DNA of 64,000 nucleotides, from NCBI RefSeq assembly GCF_011047135.1, contig NZ_CP049255.1, positions 2,294,001-2,358,000 of the forward strand, written 5' to 3'. The DNA comes from Microbacterium endophyticum (GTDB lineage: Bacteria; Actinomycetota; Actinomycetes; Actinomycetales; Microbacteriaceae). The notes beneath the pieces were generated by a model. It was given only the letters and a program-made list of their open reading frames with translations, did no database searches and was not told the origin of the DNA. Position numbers and translations under genes: made by a program. This document shows, one piece after another, positions 54,977-62,355 of the stretch (its first letter is position 1; each line of letters opens with the position of its first letter).

Positions 54977-55243
54977 TCATCGGTCCTTATTCGCCCTTGC
55001 CCTCCGGACGAAGGCTGTGATCAGGACGATGAACATGAGGACGAAGGCAACGATTGGCGCGATGTACACAACGATTCCGACCGCGGGCCATACGCCCGTG
55101 GAGAAATTGGCACCCGCAGAAGTACCGATCAAAATCGCGAAGAACAGCGCAATTGTCAGGATCACGAGTCCAAGGGACATGAAGGCGAGAATGCGATCAA
55201 TCCGGCGTACCGGTAGATCGTCGCCAGGGGCACGGGTGCTCAT
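54977..55243 (-). CDS. Small two-TM membrane protein
   Basis: 88 aa from ATG 55243 (GTG 55252 also possible, with AGGAG four nt upstream). Two hydrophobic segments (about residues 17-39 and 50-76), a basic tail RRARANKDR. No function recognised. It is one base upstream of the helicase-associated gene, so co-translated with it. Confidence 0.65.
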   Translation of the reverse strand: MSTRAPGDDLPVRRIDRILAFMSLGLVILTIALFFAILIGTSAGANFSTGVWPAVGIVVYIAPIVAFVLMFIVLITAFVRRARANKDR

Positions 55244-55351
55244 CGTGCCCACACTACTCCTGGTCGGCGGTGCCGTAGGCTAGCAACAGGGTCGGCAACC
55301 GGCCCTGTTCAGTTTTACCCGCGTCAGCGGGTCGTCTTCAGCGAGGTTTCC

Positions 55352-55735
55352 ATGCCCACCGGCAAGGTTAGATTTTACGACGAAGAAAAAGGTTTTGGTT
55401 TCATCACCGCAGAGGATGGCCAAGACGTTTTCTTGCACGCCACGGCGCTTCCCGCGGGTGCTCCCGCGCCGAAGGCCGGTGCACGTCTGGAGTTTGGTGT
55501 AGCTGACGGCAAGCGTGGTCTTCAGGCGCTTTCGGTACGTGTCATCGACGCGCCCGTGAGCCTTGCGAAGCGCTCACGGAAGCCGGCCGATGACATGGCG
55601 ATCATTGTGGAAGATCTGGTGAAGCTTCTCGACGACATCGGTGGAGACCTCCGCCGCGGTCGCTACCCCAGTGGTTCGCACGCCAAGAAGGTCGCTGCGG
55701 TTCTGCGCAAGGTAGCCGATGACCTCGACGCCTGA
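55352..55735 (+). CDS. Cold-shock domain protein with helical C-terminal extension
   Basis: 127 aa. The CSD fills residues 1-66 (GKVRFYDEEKGFGFI, DVFLHATAL). A C-terminal part of about 60 residues follows (AKRSRKPADDMAIIVEDLVK, DIGGDLRRGRYPSGSHAKKV), twice the size of CspA. It overlaps the DUF3027 gene by 17 bp, and the pair is a conserved actinobacterial arrangement. Confidence 0.92.
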   Translation: MPTGKVRFYDEEKGFGFITAEDGQDVFLHATALPAGAPAPKAGARLEFGVADGKRGLQALSVRVIDAPVSLAKRSRKPADDMAIIVEDLVKLLDDIGGDLRRGRYPSGSHAKKVAAVLRKVADDLDA

Positions 55736-56291
55736 TTCGACCCTTATCGCGGCCCACGATCTCGCGCTCGCAGCGCTGAAAGAGATCACGGCCGACGACG
55801 CGATCGGCGCGCCTCAGGGGCACCGTGTCGAAGCGGATGGCGTCATTACGCTGCTGTTCCAAAACCGTATGCGCGGATACCCGGGCTGGCTGTGGGCAGT
55901 GTCGGTCACGCGCGTTGACGGTAGCGAGCCGACTGTGCTCGAAACGGAATTGATTCCGGACGATGGCGCGTTGCTTGCACCGGAGTGGGTGCCGTGGGCC
56001 GTCCGGTTGGCTGATTATCACGCCCAGCAGGCAGTCACGAGCGCAGATGAAGATCTCGACGATCAGGATTCCGACGACGACTCCGACGACGACTCAGACG
56101 ATGAGTTCGACGACGGTGGTTCAGCGATTCTTCACTCGGGAGATGTAGACGGTGTCGACATCGACGAACTGGACGACAGCGACGAACTTGATGACTCCGA
56201 CGAGCTCGACGAGTCCGACGACAGCGACTCCGACGCTGAGGCCGAAGACGCTGACGCCGAAGACGCTGACGCCGAAGACGACGACCGATAA
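55719..56291 (+). CDS. DUF3027 protein with highly acidic repeat tail
   Basis: 190 aa. Residues 1-105 match DUF3027 (DDAIGAPQGHRVEADGVITL, RGYPGWLWAVSVTRV, LAPEWVPWAVRLADY). The remaining 85 residues are almost only Asp, Glu, Ser, Ala and Leu, built of short repeats encoded by tandem DNA repeats. Function unknown. Coupled to the cold-shock gene by a 17-bp overlap. Confidence 0.88.
   Translation: MTSTPDSTLIAAHDLALAALKEITADDAIGAPQGHRVEADGVITLLFQNRMRGYPGWLWAVSVTRVDGSEPTVLETELIPDDGALLAPEWVPWAVRLADYHAQQAVTSADEDLDDQDSDDDSDDDSDDEFDDGGSAILHSGDVDGVDIDELDDSDELDDSDELDESDDSDSDAEAEDADAEDADAEDDDR
56163..56276 (+). repeat. Tandem 18-bp and 15-bp repeats encoding the acidic tail
   Basis: Three 18-bp units (56163-56180, 56181-56198, 56199-56216) encode DELDDS or DELDES. 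Three 15-bp units (56232-56246, 56247-56261, 56262-56276) encode DAEAE or DADAE; the last two are identical at DNA level. Copy number is likely to vary between strains. Confidence 0.85.
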
Positions 56292-56299
56292 CCTTCGCG

Positions 56300-57412
56300 C
56301 TAGAGGTTCTTCAGCGTGTAGTCGATGCAGCGAATGAGCTGGCGTACATCGTCGGGTTCGATTGAGACGAATGTCGCGACGCGCAACTGATTGCGACCGA
56401 GCTTGCGGTACGGCTCGGTGTCGACGACACCGTTTGCGCGCAAGCTCTTAGCGATGCCCGAAGCGTCGATCGAGTCATCGAAGTCGATCGTGACGACCAC
56501 GGGTGACCGGTCGGCAGGATCGGTGACAAACGGTGTGGCGAATGAGCTGGCTTCTGCCCACTCGTACAGTGCGTCAGAGGATTCGTGTGTCCGAGCATCC
56601 GCCCACGCCAGACCACCATTGCCGAGAATCCACTTGAGTTGTTCTTCGAGAAGGAACAGCGTCGAGACAGCTGGCGTGTTGAGCGTCTGGTTGAGACGCG
56701 AATTGTCGAGCGCGTTCTTCAGGCTCAAGAACTCCGGGATGTAGCGATCGGATGCTGCAATGCGCTCAATGCGCTCGATCGCGCCGGGTGAGACGGCCGC
56801 AAACCAGAGGCCGCCATCCGAGCCGAGATTCTTCTGCGGCGCGAAGTAATAGACATCCGCTTCCGCGAGCGAGAAATCGATGCCGCCCGCGGCACTCGTC
56901 GCGTCGATGACGGTAAGCGCGCCCTCGTCGCCATGAACACGCGAGATCGGAGCACTTACTCCGGTCGAGGTTTCGTTGTGAGGCCAGGCGTAAACATCGA
57001 CGCCCTCAACGGCCTCGGCGGCGATGCGTGTTCCGGGCTCGGCTTTTCGTACATCGGGCGCCGCGAGCCACGGCGCGGCTGCCGAAGAAGCGAATTTGCC
57101 GCCGAACTCGCCGAAAACGAGGTTCTGAGCGCGGTTCTCGATGAGACCGAAAGCTGCAGCATCCCAAAATGCTGTTGACCCACCGTTGCCGACGATGATC
57201 TCGTAGCCCGCGGGAAGAGTGAACAGTTCGCCGAGGTGCTCCCGCACGCTGCCGACGAGGTTCTTCACAGGCGCCTGCCGGTGCGACGTCCCGAGAACCG
57301 ACCATCCCGACTGAGCGAGAGCTTTGAGCTGCGCCGGACGGATCTTGGAGGGGCCACATCCAAAGCGTCCGTCAGCCGGAAGAAGGTTAGGGGGAAGCGC
57401 AACGTGAGACAT
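56300..57412 (-). CDS. serC: Phosphoserine aminotransferase SerC
   Basis: 370 aa, the long actinobacterial form. PLP lysine in YFAPQKNLGSDGGLW (Lys near residue 194). Substrate and cofactor segments are RFGCGPSKIR, GTSHRQAPVK and GNGGSTAFWDAA. It makes 3-phosphoserine from 3-phosphohydroxypyruvate for serine and also acts in pyridoxine synthesis in some species. Convergent with the DUF3027 gene. Confidence 0.93.
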   Translation of the reverse strand: MSHVALPPNLLPADGRFGCGPSKIRPAQLKALAQSGWSVLGTSHRQAPVKNLVGSVREHLGELFTLPAGYEIIVGNGGSTAFWDAAAFGLIENRAQNLVFGEFGGKFASSAAAPWLAAPDVRKAEPGTRIAAEAVEGVDVYAWPHNETSTGVSAPISRVHGDEGALTVIDATSAAGGIDFSLAEADVYYFAPQKNLGSDGGLWFAAVSPGAIERIERIAASDRYIPEFLSLKNALDNSRLNQTLNTPAVSTLFLLEEQLKWILGNGGLAWADARTHESSDALYEWAEASSFATPFVTDPADRSPVVVTIDFDDSIDASGIAKSLRANGVVDTEPYRKLGRNQLRVATFVSIEPDDVRQLIRCIDYTLKNL

Positions 57413-57529
57413 GTCACGATTCTAGAGACAGGTCGCACGGCTTCGCTGCGAGCGTCGATGCCGAAACGGTCTTCGTCCCGTCGGCAATAGATAGGCTTGA
57501 CTTACTAGTTCACAGTTCCGAGGAATGCC

Positions 57530-58231
57530 ATGACTGATCTCATCGATACCACCGAGATGTACCTGCGCACGATCCTCGAACTCGAGGAAGAGCACATTGT
57601 TCCGTTGCGCGCGCGTATTTCTGAGCGCCTCGGACACTCTGGCCCGACAGTGTCTCAGACAGTAGGGCGCATGGAGCGTGACGGCCTCGTTGTCGTCTCG
57701 GACAATCGCACTCTGGAACTCACCACGTCAGGTCGCCAGAAGGCGATCGACGTCATGCGCAAGCACCGCCTCGCCGAACGGCTTTTGAGTGACGTGATCG
57801 GGCTCGACTGGGCATACGTTCATGAAGAGGCATGCCGCTGGGAGCACGTGATGAGTGAGCAGGTCGAGCGTCGTCTTGTTGAACTGCTCGGTCACCCCAC
57901 AGAATCGCCCTACGGAAACCCGATTCCCGGGCTCGACCAGCTCGGTGACGCTGCCTCATCGACATTCGGTGAAGGAGTCGTGAGTCTGGTACGTGCGCTG
58001 AACACGAGCGGCGGTCCGATGACGGGAACCGTCCGACGCCTCGCCGAACCCGCGCAGGTCGACCCCGAACTTCTGCAGCAGCTGCGCACAGCCGGCGTCG
58101 TACCCGGCGCGAAAGGCACGTATCAATTCAGTGAGGGCTACGTTCTCGTTCAGATGGACGGCAGTGATGAAGGGCTTGAACTTCCCGTCGAGGTTGCGAG
58201 CCACATTTTTCTTGTCCACCAACCTGCATAA
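57530..58231 (+). CDS. DtxR/IdeR-family metal-dependent regulator
   Basis: 233 aa. Winged helix DTTEMYLRTILELEEEHIVP and LGHSGPTVSQTVGRMERDGL, dimer and metal-site region RKHRLAERLLSDVIGLDWAY and EEACRWEHVMSEQVERRLVE, and a C-terminal SH3-like part. The HEEACRWEHVMS segment with Glu, Cys and His is typical of iron-sensing DtxR/IdeR; Mn-sensing members differ in the Cys position. A metal-dependent repressor role is expected. Confidence 0.9.
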   Translation: MTDLIDTTEMYLRTILELEEEHIVPLRARISERLGHSGPTVSQTVGRMERDGLVVVSDNRTLELTTSGRQKAIDVMRKHRLAERLLSDVIGLDWAYVHEEACRWEHVMSEQVERRLVELLGHPTESPYGNPIPGLDQLGDAASSTFGEGVVSLVRALNTSGGPMTGTVRRLAEPAQVDPELLQQLRTAGVVPGAKGTYQFSEGYVLVQMDGSDEGLELPVEVASHIFLVHQPA

Positions 58232-58428
58232 CGGCTCCCACTCTTGCGCTCGGCGTGACATATTCGTTACCGTCCGGTAGCCTCGGATGATCCCGAGGGT
58301 AAAAGCCCACCCTGGGTTTTCCGCGTCGAGTACCTTCTACGGTCATTGTCGCGGCCCGATTTTTATATACGTAACCGATATTTATTGCCGACAAGCCAGC
58401 GCAAAGCGTTGAGGCGGCGGAGGATAGT

Positions 58429-59349
58429 TTGGCTGATGTAACCGAGCCGTCTCAGGACGGCACCGACCTCTCGGAGGCGACTCATTCGAGTTCTCGACGA
58501 GACGCTCGTGCGGCGATCACTGCGGCCAACAAAACAGTGTCGAAGGCATCGGTTAAGAAAGCCCGTCGTCCCGTCTTTCCGGCGCGCGTTGTGAATAAAG
58601 CGGCAGCAAAGAAGTCCGCTCGAAGCGTTGTCATCGTGGCGATGGTTGGCGGCTTGGTCGCAACGGTCGCTTTGCCCGCCTATGCCGCCTTCAAGCCCGA
58701 GACCGAAGCGGTCACTGTGCAGCAGATGGCAGCTGAAGATGCACAGTCTCTTGTGATCGCATCGGATGCCACCGACGAATCGTTCAGCCGTGAAAGCTAC
58801 TCGGCAACGACCTCAGAAGAGATCGAGAAGAAGAAGGCTGAAGAGGCCGCAGCGGAGCGCGCACGTCAGTTGGCGGCAAGTGTCTCAACGGCAGCGTCCT
58901 CCTCGGCTGTCTCTGTCGATCTCAGCATGGTCGCTCCCGGCAGCGGAGAAGTTCGCTGGCCTGTGAGCAGCTTCACGTATACCGACATCAACCTCTTCCG
59001 TCCGCCGTCGCGCCCGAACCACAACGGGTTCGACATGCTCGCGCCGGCTGGAACTCCGATCTACGCCGCAGCGTCTGGCACCGTACGTGCTTCGCAAGAA
59101 AGCTTGGGCGGCTACGGCGTTGCTGTCGTGATCGATTCGGTCATCAACGGTCAGTCGGTATCGACCCTTTACGGTCACATGACGTATGGCAGCCGGGTCG
59201 TTGCCGCGGGCCAGACTGTCACAGCAGGACAGGTCATCGGCCTCGTGGGAAGCACCGGAAGCTCAACAGCGAACCACCTCCACTTCGAGGTCACGATCAA
59301 CGGTTCGCTCGTCAACCCGCTTCCGTGGCTGCAAGCCAACGCCGGCTGA
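58429..59349 (+). CDS. M23-family metallopeptidase, membrane-anchored
   Basis: 306 aa from TTG 58429, chosen for GGAGG upstream. A basic cytoplasmic region (1-62) precedes one hydrophobic segment (VVIVAMVGGLVATVALPAYA). A helical, Glu/Ala-rich part (about 115-150) follows. The peptidase domain has zinc ligands in HNGFDM and HLHFEV, with YGHM. M23 enzymes cut peptidoglycan cross-links. The 197-bp leader (58232-58428) holds imperfect hairpins but no riboswitch I can name. Confidence 0.9.
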   Translation: MADVTEPSQDGTDLSEATHSSSRRDARAAITAANKTVSKASVKKARRPVFPARVVNKAAAKKSARSVVIVAMVGGLVATVALPAYAAFKPETEAVTVQQMAAEDAQSLVIASDATDESFSRESYSATTSEEIEKKKAEEAAAERARQLAASVSTAASSSAVSVDLSMVAPGSGEVRWPVSSFTYTDINLFRPPSRPNHNGFDMLAPAGTPIYAAASGTVRASQESLGGYGVAVVIDSVINGQSVSTLYGHMTYGSRVVAAGQTVTAGQVIGLVGSTGSSTANHLHFEVTINGSLVNPLPWLQANAG

Positions 59350-59445
59350 CCACGACACGACACTGAGCGTTTACCGCGCGGTTCTTCTTCTTCCAGCGGT
59401 GTGCGTTACCCTGTCACTCGACGCTGAGAGAAGCGGAGAGCGCCG

Positions 59446-59556
59446 ATGGACGACATACCGAACATCCGAACCATGGATGCTTTTGGCATGTTCGCACTTC
59501 GGCATTGTGTGACTGGATGCTGCGGCTCTGCCGTGTCTGCAAGGCGCTGTCTGTGA
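59446..59556 (+). CDS. Possible 36-aa cysteine-rich peptide ending inside a terminator
   Basis: ATG 59446 has GGAG eight nt upstream. The product ends ALRHCVTGCCGSAVSARRCL, with four Cys (21, 25, 26, 35). The stop codon (59554-59556) lies in the loop of the hairpin 59541-59568. It may be a leader peptide or a small protein; coding potential is unproven. Confidence 0.3.
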   Translation: MDDIPNIRTMDAFGMFALRHCVTGCCGSAVSARRCL

Positions 59557-59573
59557 AGACGGCGCCTTTTTTC
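59541..59573 (+). terminator. Rho-independent terminator before the HNH gene
   Basis: AAGGCGCTGTCT (59541-59552) pairs with AGACGGCGCCTT (59557-59568) with one G-U pair and loop GTGA, followed by a T-run (to 59572). It lies 192 bp after the M23 gene and 75 bp before the HNH gene. Confidence 0.85.
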
Positions 59574-59647
59574 ATACCCTCCGCGGTTCGATCGTCATTC
59601 GAATCGAATATCCGGGAAGCCTTCCCGGCCATTCGGGAGGACAGGAT

Positions 59648-60145
59648 ATGCGCACACTGGTGCTGAATGCCGGCTACGAGCCACTTGCCGTGGTTTCTTT
59701 CAAACGAGCGCTCGTGCTCGTGATGAATGAGAAAGCGACAGTCATCGAACATGTCGAGGGCGAACCCATCTGGGGCGCCAGCGGCCTCTATGAGAGACCG
59801 GCGGTGATCATCCTGACGCGGTATGTACGCATTCCCGGCGCGCGTCGTGCGCCCGTAACTCGCCGTGGCGTGCTGCGTCGTGACGCGCACCGCTGTGCGT
59901 ACTGCGGAAAAGCCGCGTCGACGATCGACCACGTCATGCCACGTTCACGAGGGGGCAAGGGGACGTGGGAGAACCTGGTTGCCTGCTGCTTGCGGTGCAA
60001 CAATCTCAAGGGCAACCGAACGCCGCAAGAGATGGCATGGACGCTGCGCCTTGTTCCTGGTGCGCCGCGCGGAGCGCACTGGACGGTGCGCGGTGTTGAG
60101 CGTGCAGATCCGCGGTGGGAGCCGTACTTGCCGCTTGCGGCGTAG
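59648..60145 (+). CDS. HNH endonuclease family protein
   Basis: 165 aa, preceded by GGGAGGACAGG. The HNH core is RCAYCGKAASTIDHVMPRSR, then WENLVACCLRCNNLKGNRTP, with two CxxC zinc pairs. The N-terminal MRTLVLNAGYEPLAVVSFKR is conserved in a widespread actinobacterial group with a chromosomal, non-mobile setting. Target unknown. Confidence 0.92.
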   Translation: MRTLVLNAGYEPLAVVSFKRALVLVMNEKATVIEHVEGEPIWGASGLYERPAVIILTRYVRIPGARRAPVTRRGVLRRDAHRCAYCGKAASTIDHVMPRSRGGKGTWENLVACCLRCNNLKGNRTPQEMAWTLRLVPGAPRGAHWTVRGVERADPRWEPYLPLAA

Positions 60146-60165
60146 CGCGGTTCTCCGCGTTGGCA

Positions 60166-60672
60166 TCAGGGCGTTTCGAAGAGCCTGAGCCAACGGGCGA
60201 GGATCGGCTCGAGTGCTGCGCGGTCGGCCGGGTCGAGCTGGTCTACGAGCCGATGCTCGTTGATCATGTGAGCTGCGAACGCGTCGTCAATGAGCGTCAT
60301 GCCTTCGGGAGTGAGGTGCACGAGGCGTTGGCGTGCGTCAGCGTCTGAGGGTGCACGTTCCACGAGCCCACGCTCGATGAGCCGATCCACACGCTTCGTG
60401 AGCCCGCCCGAAGTCACCATCGTGTGGGCTGCTAAATCGCTCGCGCGAAGGGCATAGGGGGCACCGGTGCGCCGCAGCGATGCCAAGAGATCGAACTCTG
60501 CTTCCGAGAGGCCGAACCTGTCGTATACCTCGGTCAGCTCTTGAGTGAGAGCTAGAGCGAGTCGATGCAGCCTGCCGATGACGCCCTGCGGGGACGGGTC
60601 GAGATCGGGGCGTTCGCGCGCCCACTCGCGCTGAATGTGTGCGACGCGGTCATCGAGGGGGGAGGCATCCAT
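60166..60672 (-). CDS. MarR-family transcriptional regulator
   Basis: 168 aa. Winged helix: FGLSEAEFDLLASLRRTGAP, LAAHTMVTSGGLTKRVDRLI and ERAPSDADARQRLVHLTPEG. Divergent from an EamA-type exporter gene, with two matching palindromes in the 39-bp gap. It most likely represses both genes; the inducing ligand is unknown. Confidence 0.93.
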   Translation of the reverse strand: MDASPLDDRVAHIQREWARERPDLDPSPQGVIGRLHRLALALTQELTEVYDRFGLSEAEFDLLASLRRTGAPYALRASDLAAHTMVTSGGLTKRVDRLIERGLVERAPSDADARQRLVHLTPEGMTLIDDAFAAHMINEHRLVDQLDPADRAALEPILARWLRLFETP

Positions 60673-60682
60673 GTCTCGACTT

Positions 60683-60700
60683 TATCTTCCTTGGAAGCTA
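60683..60700. promoter_or_regulatory. MarR operator site 1 (imperfect palindrome)
   Basis: TATCTTCCTTGGAAGCTA is the site 2 palindrome with few changes. Its centre is 21 bp from that of site 2, two helical turns. It lies 10 bp upstream of the marR start. Confidence 0.75.
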
Positions 60701-60703
60701 AAG

Positions 60704-60721
60704 TATCTTCCATGGAAGATA
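60704..60721. promoter_or_regulatory. MarR operator site 2 (perfect palindrome over the eamA start)
   Basis: TATCTTCCATGGAAGATA is a perfect 18-bp palindrome. It contains the ATG at 60712 proposed as the exporter start. Confidence 0.85.
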
Positions 60722-61590
60722 AAAGAGTCCGATGGATGCTGCTTACGGCAATTGCACCGATTGCCTGGGGGAGTACGTACTTTGTGACTCGACACCTGTT
60801 GCCAGCGGATGCTGCGCTCTGGGGCAGTGTGATTCGATGTCTCCCTGCGGGACTTCTGGTGCTGGCTTTTGCCCGTCAGCTTCCGCGGGGGAGCTGGTGG
60901 TGGCGATCGGTGGTGCTGGGAATGCTGAATGTCGGTGGCTTTTCGGTGCTGATCTATATCGTGGGTCAGCGGATTCCGACGAGCTTGGCTGCGGCCCTCA
61001 TGTCGACATCGGCTGCCGCGATGATGCTCTTTGCTTGGTTGCTCTTGCGGCAGAGGCCACGTGCGGCGGCAGTGCTGGGAGCGGGCGTGGGCATCGTTGG
61101 TGTCGTGCTGATGCTGGGCCCGGGTGCGGGCCCGGTCGATATGTGGGGCGTGGTTGCCTCACTCGGGGCGATGCTTGCGTCTTCGGTCGGATTTGTGCTG
61201 ACAACTCGATGGGGTAGTGATGTTCCGCCCCTGGCCATGACGGCATGGCAGCTGATTGCGGGAGCTCTCGTCGTCTTGCCGTTCGCGATCGTTGTTGAGG
61301 GTGCGCCGCCCGCACTCGACGGTGGCGCGATTGCTGGCTTTATCTACATCATCGTCATCGCAACAGCTTTGGCGTACGGGGCATGGTTTACCGGGCTCTC
61401 TCGCTTGCCGGCGAGTGTTGTGGGCATTATCGGTCTTCTTAATCCGGTGACGGGTGCCGTGCTGGGGGTCGTGTGGGGTGGCGAAGCATTCGGTATTGCG
61501 CAGGCGGTCGGTCTGGCGCTTGTGATTGTGGGGGTACTCTGGGGCAGCCTTCCACCCCGCGTGGCTTCGCGCCGATTATCGACGTCGTAG
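60712..61590 (+). CDS. EamA/DMT-family exporter
   Basis: 292 aa from ATG 60712; ATG 60736 (MLLTAIAPIAWGS) is also in frame and would leave the operator fully upstream. Ten membrane segments in two EamA repeats: PIAWGSTYFVTRHLLPADAA and the second starting VDMWGVVASLGAMLASSVGF. Members export amino acids, drugs or purines. The MarR-type control suggests response to a toxic small molecule. Confidence 0.9.
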   Translation: MEDKRVRWMLLTAIAPIAWGSTYFVTRHLLPADAALWGSVIRCLPAGLLVLAFARQLPRGSWWWRSVVLGMLNVGGFSVLIYIVGQRIPTSLAAALMSTSAAAMMLFAWLLLRQRPRAAAVLGAGVGIVGVVLMLGPGAGPVDMWGVVASLGAMLASSVGFVLTTRWGSDVPPLAMTAWQLIAGALVVLPFAIVVEGAPPALDGGAIAGFIYIIVIATALAYGAWFTGLSRLPASVVGIIGLLNPVTGAVLGVVWGGEAFGIAQAVGLALVIVGVLWGSLPPRVASRRLSTS

Positions 61591-61635
61591 CCGATGTCGT
61601 AAGTCGTTGTTATCTTCGAAACCTGCATTGAATTG

Positions 61636-61653
61636 CTAGAACATAAGTTCTAG
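61636..61653. promoter_or_regulatory. SOS box (LexA site) of the imuA'-imuB-dnaE2 operon
   Basis: CTAGAACATAAGTTCTAG has 7-bp arms and contains GAAC-N4-GTTC, the core of Gram-positive LexA sites. It lies 21 bp upstream of the first gene, so DNA-damage induction is expected. Confidence 0.85.
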
Positions 61654-61673
61654 CCTGTAGGGATGAGGATGCC

Positions 61674-62354
61674 ATGACAGCGGCGACGACCGAGAATGTG
61701 CAGCGCTTGCGTGCACAGCTCAAGCGCGCCGAGGGGCGCCGCATGGATGCCCCGGTCTTTCCGGCTCCTCCCGCACTCTCGGCCCTTCTGCCCGGGGGCG
61801 GGCTTCGCGCGGGGGCCTCTTATTCGCTTGCGCCATCGGGTGCGCTTCTTCTTTCGCTGCTGGCGCGTCCGTCGCGCGCCGGATCATGGTGCGCCGCCGT
61901 CGGAATTCCGCACTTGGGCATCGAAGCTGCCGAACATGCGGGTGTCGACTTAGACAGGCTTGTGCTCATTCCTGACCCCGGTCCGCGCTGGCTGGCGGTT
62001 GTTGCCACCCTGGCTGATGTGCTGCCCGTGGTGGCAGTGCGCCCGCCTGCGCGAGTGTCTGACGGTGATGCAGCTCGGCTCGCGGCACGTCTCCGCGAAA
62101 AAGGGACTGTGCTTCTCGTGCAGGGCGCATGGCCGCAGAGCGAAGCGACCCTCGACGTCAGCGATCCGCAGTGGTCGGGGTTGGGGTCCGGGCACGGGCT
62201 CCTCGAGCAGCGTGCGTTGACGGTCACGGTGCATTCGAGGCGCACTGCTGTTCCGCGCCGAGCACGCATTCTGCTGCCAGATGCGCAGGGAGAGGTCGCC
62301 GCGGCATCCGTTTCGGTTGGTTCTTATCGAGCCGCGATGAGAGCGGTGAGCTGA
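61674..62354 (+). CDS. ImuA'-like mutasome protein
   Basis: 226 aa, preceded by GGGATGAGG. It has a reduced RecA-like pattern (LPGGGLRAGASYSLAPSGAL near residues 40-60, and VLLVQGAWPQSEATLDVSDP). Walker motifs are incomplete, as expected for ImuA' in actinobacteria. Place before imuB and dnaE2 and the LexA site support the call. It is thought to bridge the mutasome to RecA or the clamp. Confidence 0.8.
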   Translation: MTAATTENVQRLRAQLKRAEGRRMDAPVFPAPPALSALLPGGGLRAGASYSLAPSGALLLSLLARPSRAGSWCAAVGIPHLGIEAAEHAGVDLDRLVLIPDPGPRWLAVVATLADVLPVVAVRPPARVSDGDAARLAARLREKGTVLLVQGAWPQSEATLDVSDPQWSGLGSGHGLLEQRALTVTVHSRRTAVPRRARILLPDAQGEVAAASVSVGSYRAAMRAVS

Positions 62355-62355
62355 C

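Noticed and set aside
58232..58428. c-di-AMP (ydaO-type) riboswitch before the M23 gene
   Set aside because: A stretch near 58270 loosely resembles the motif's 3' part, but the remaining conserved blocks could not be found.
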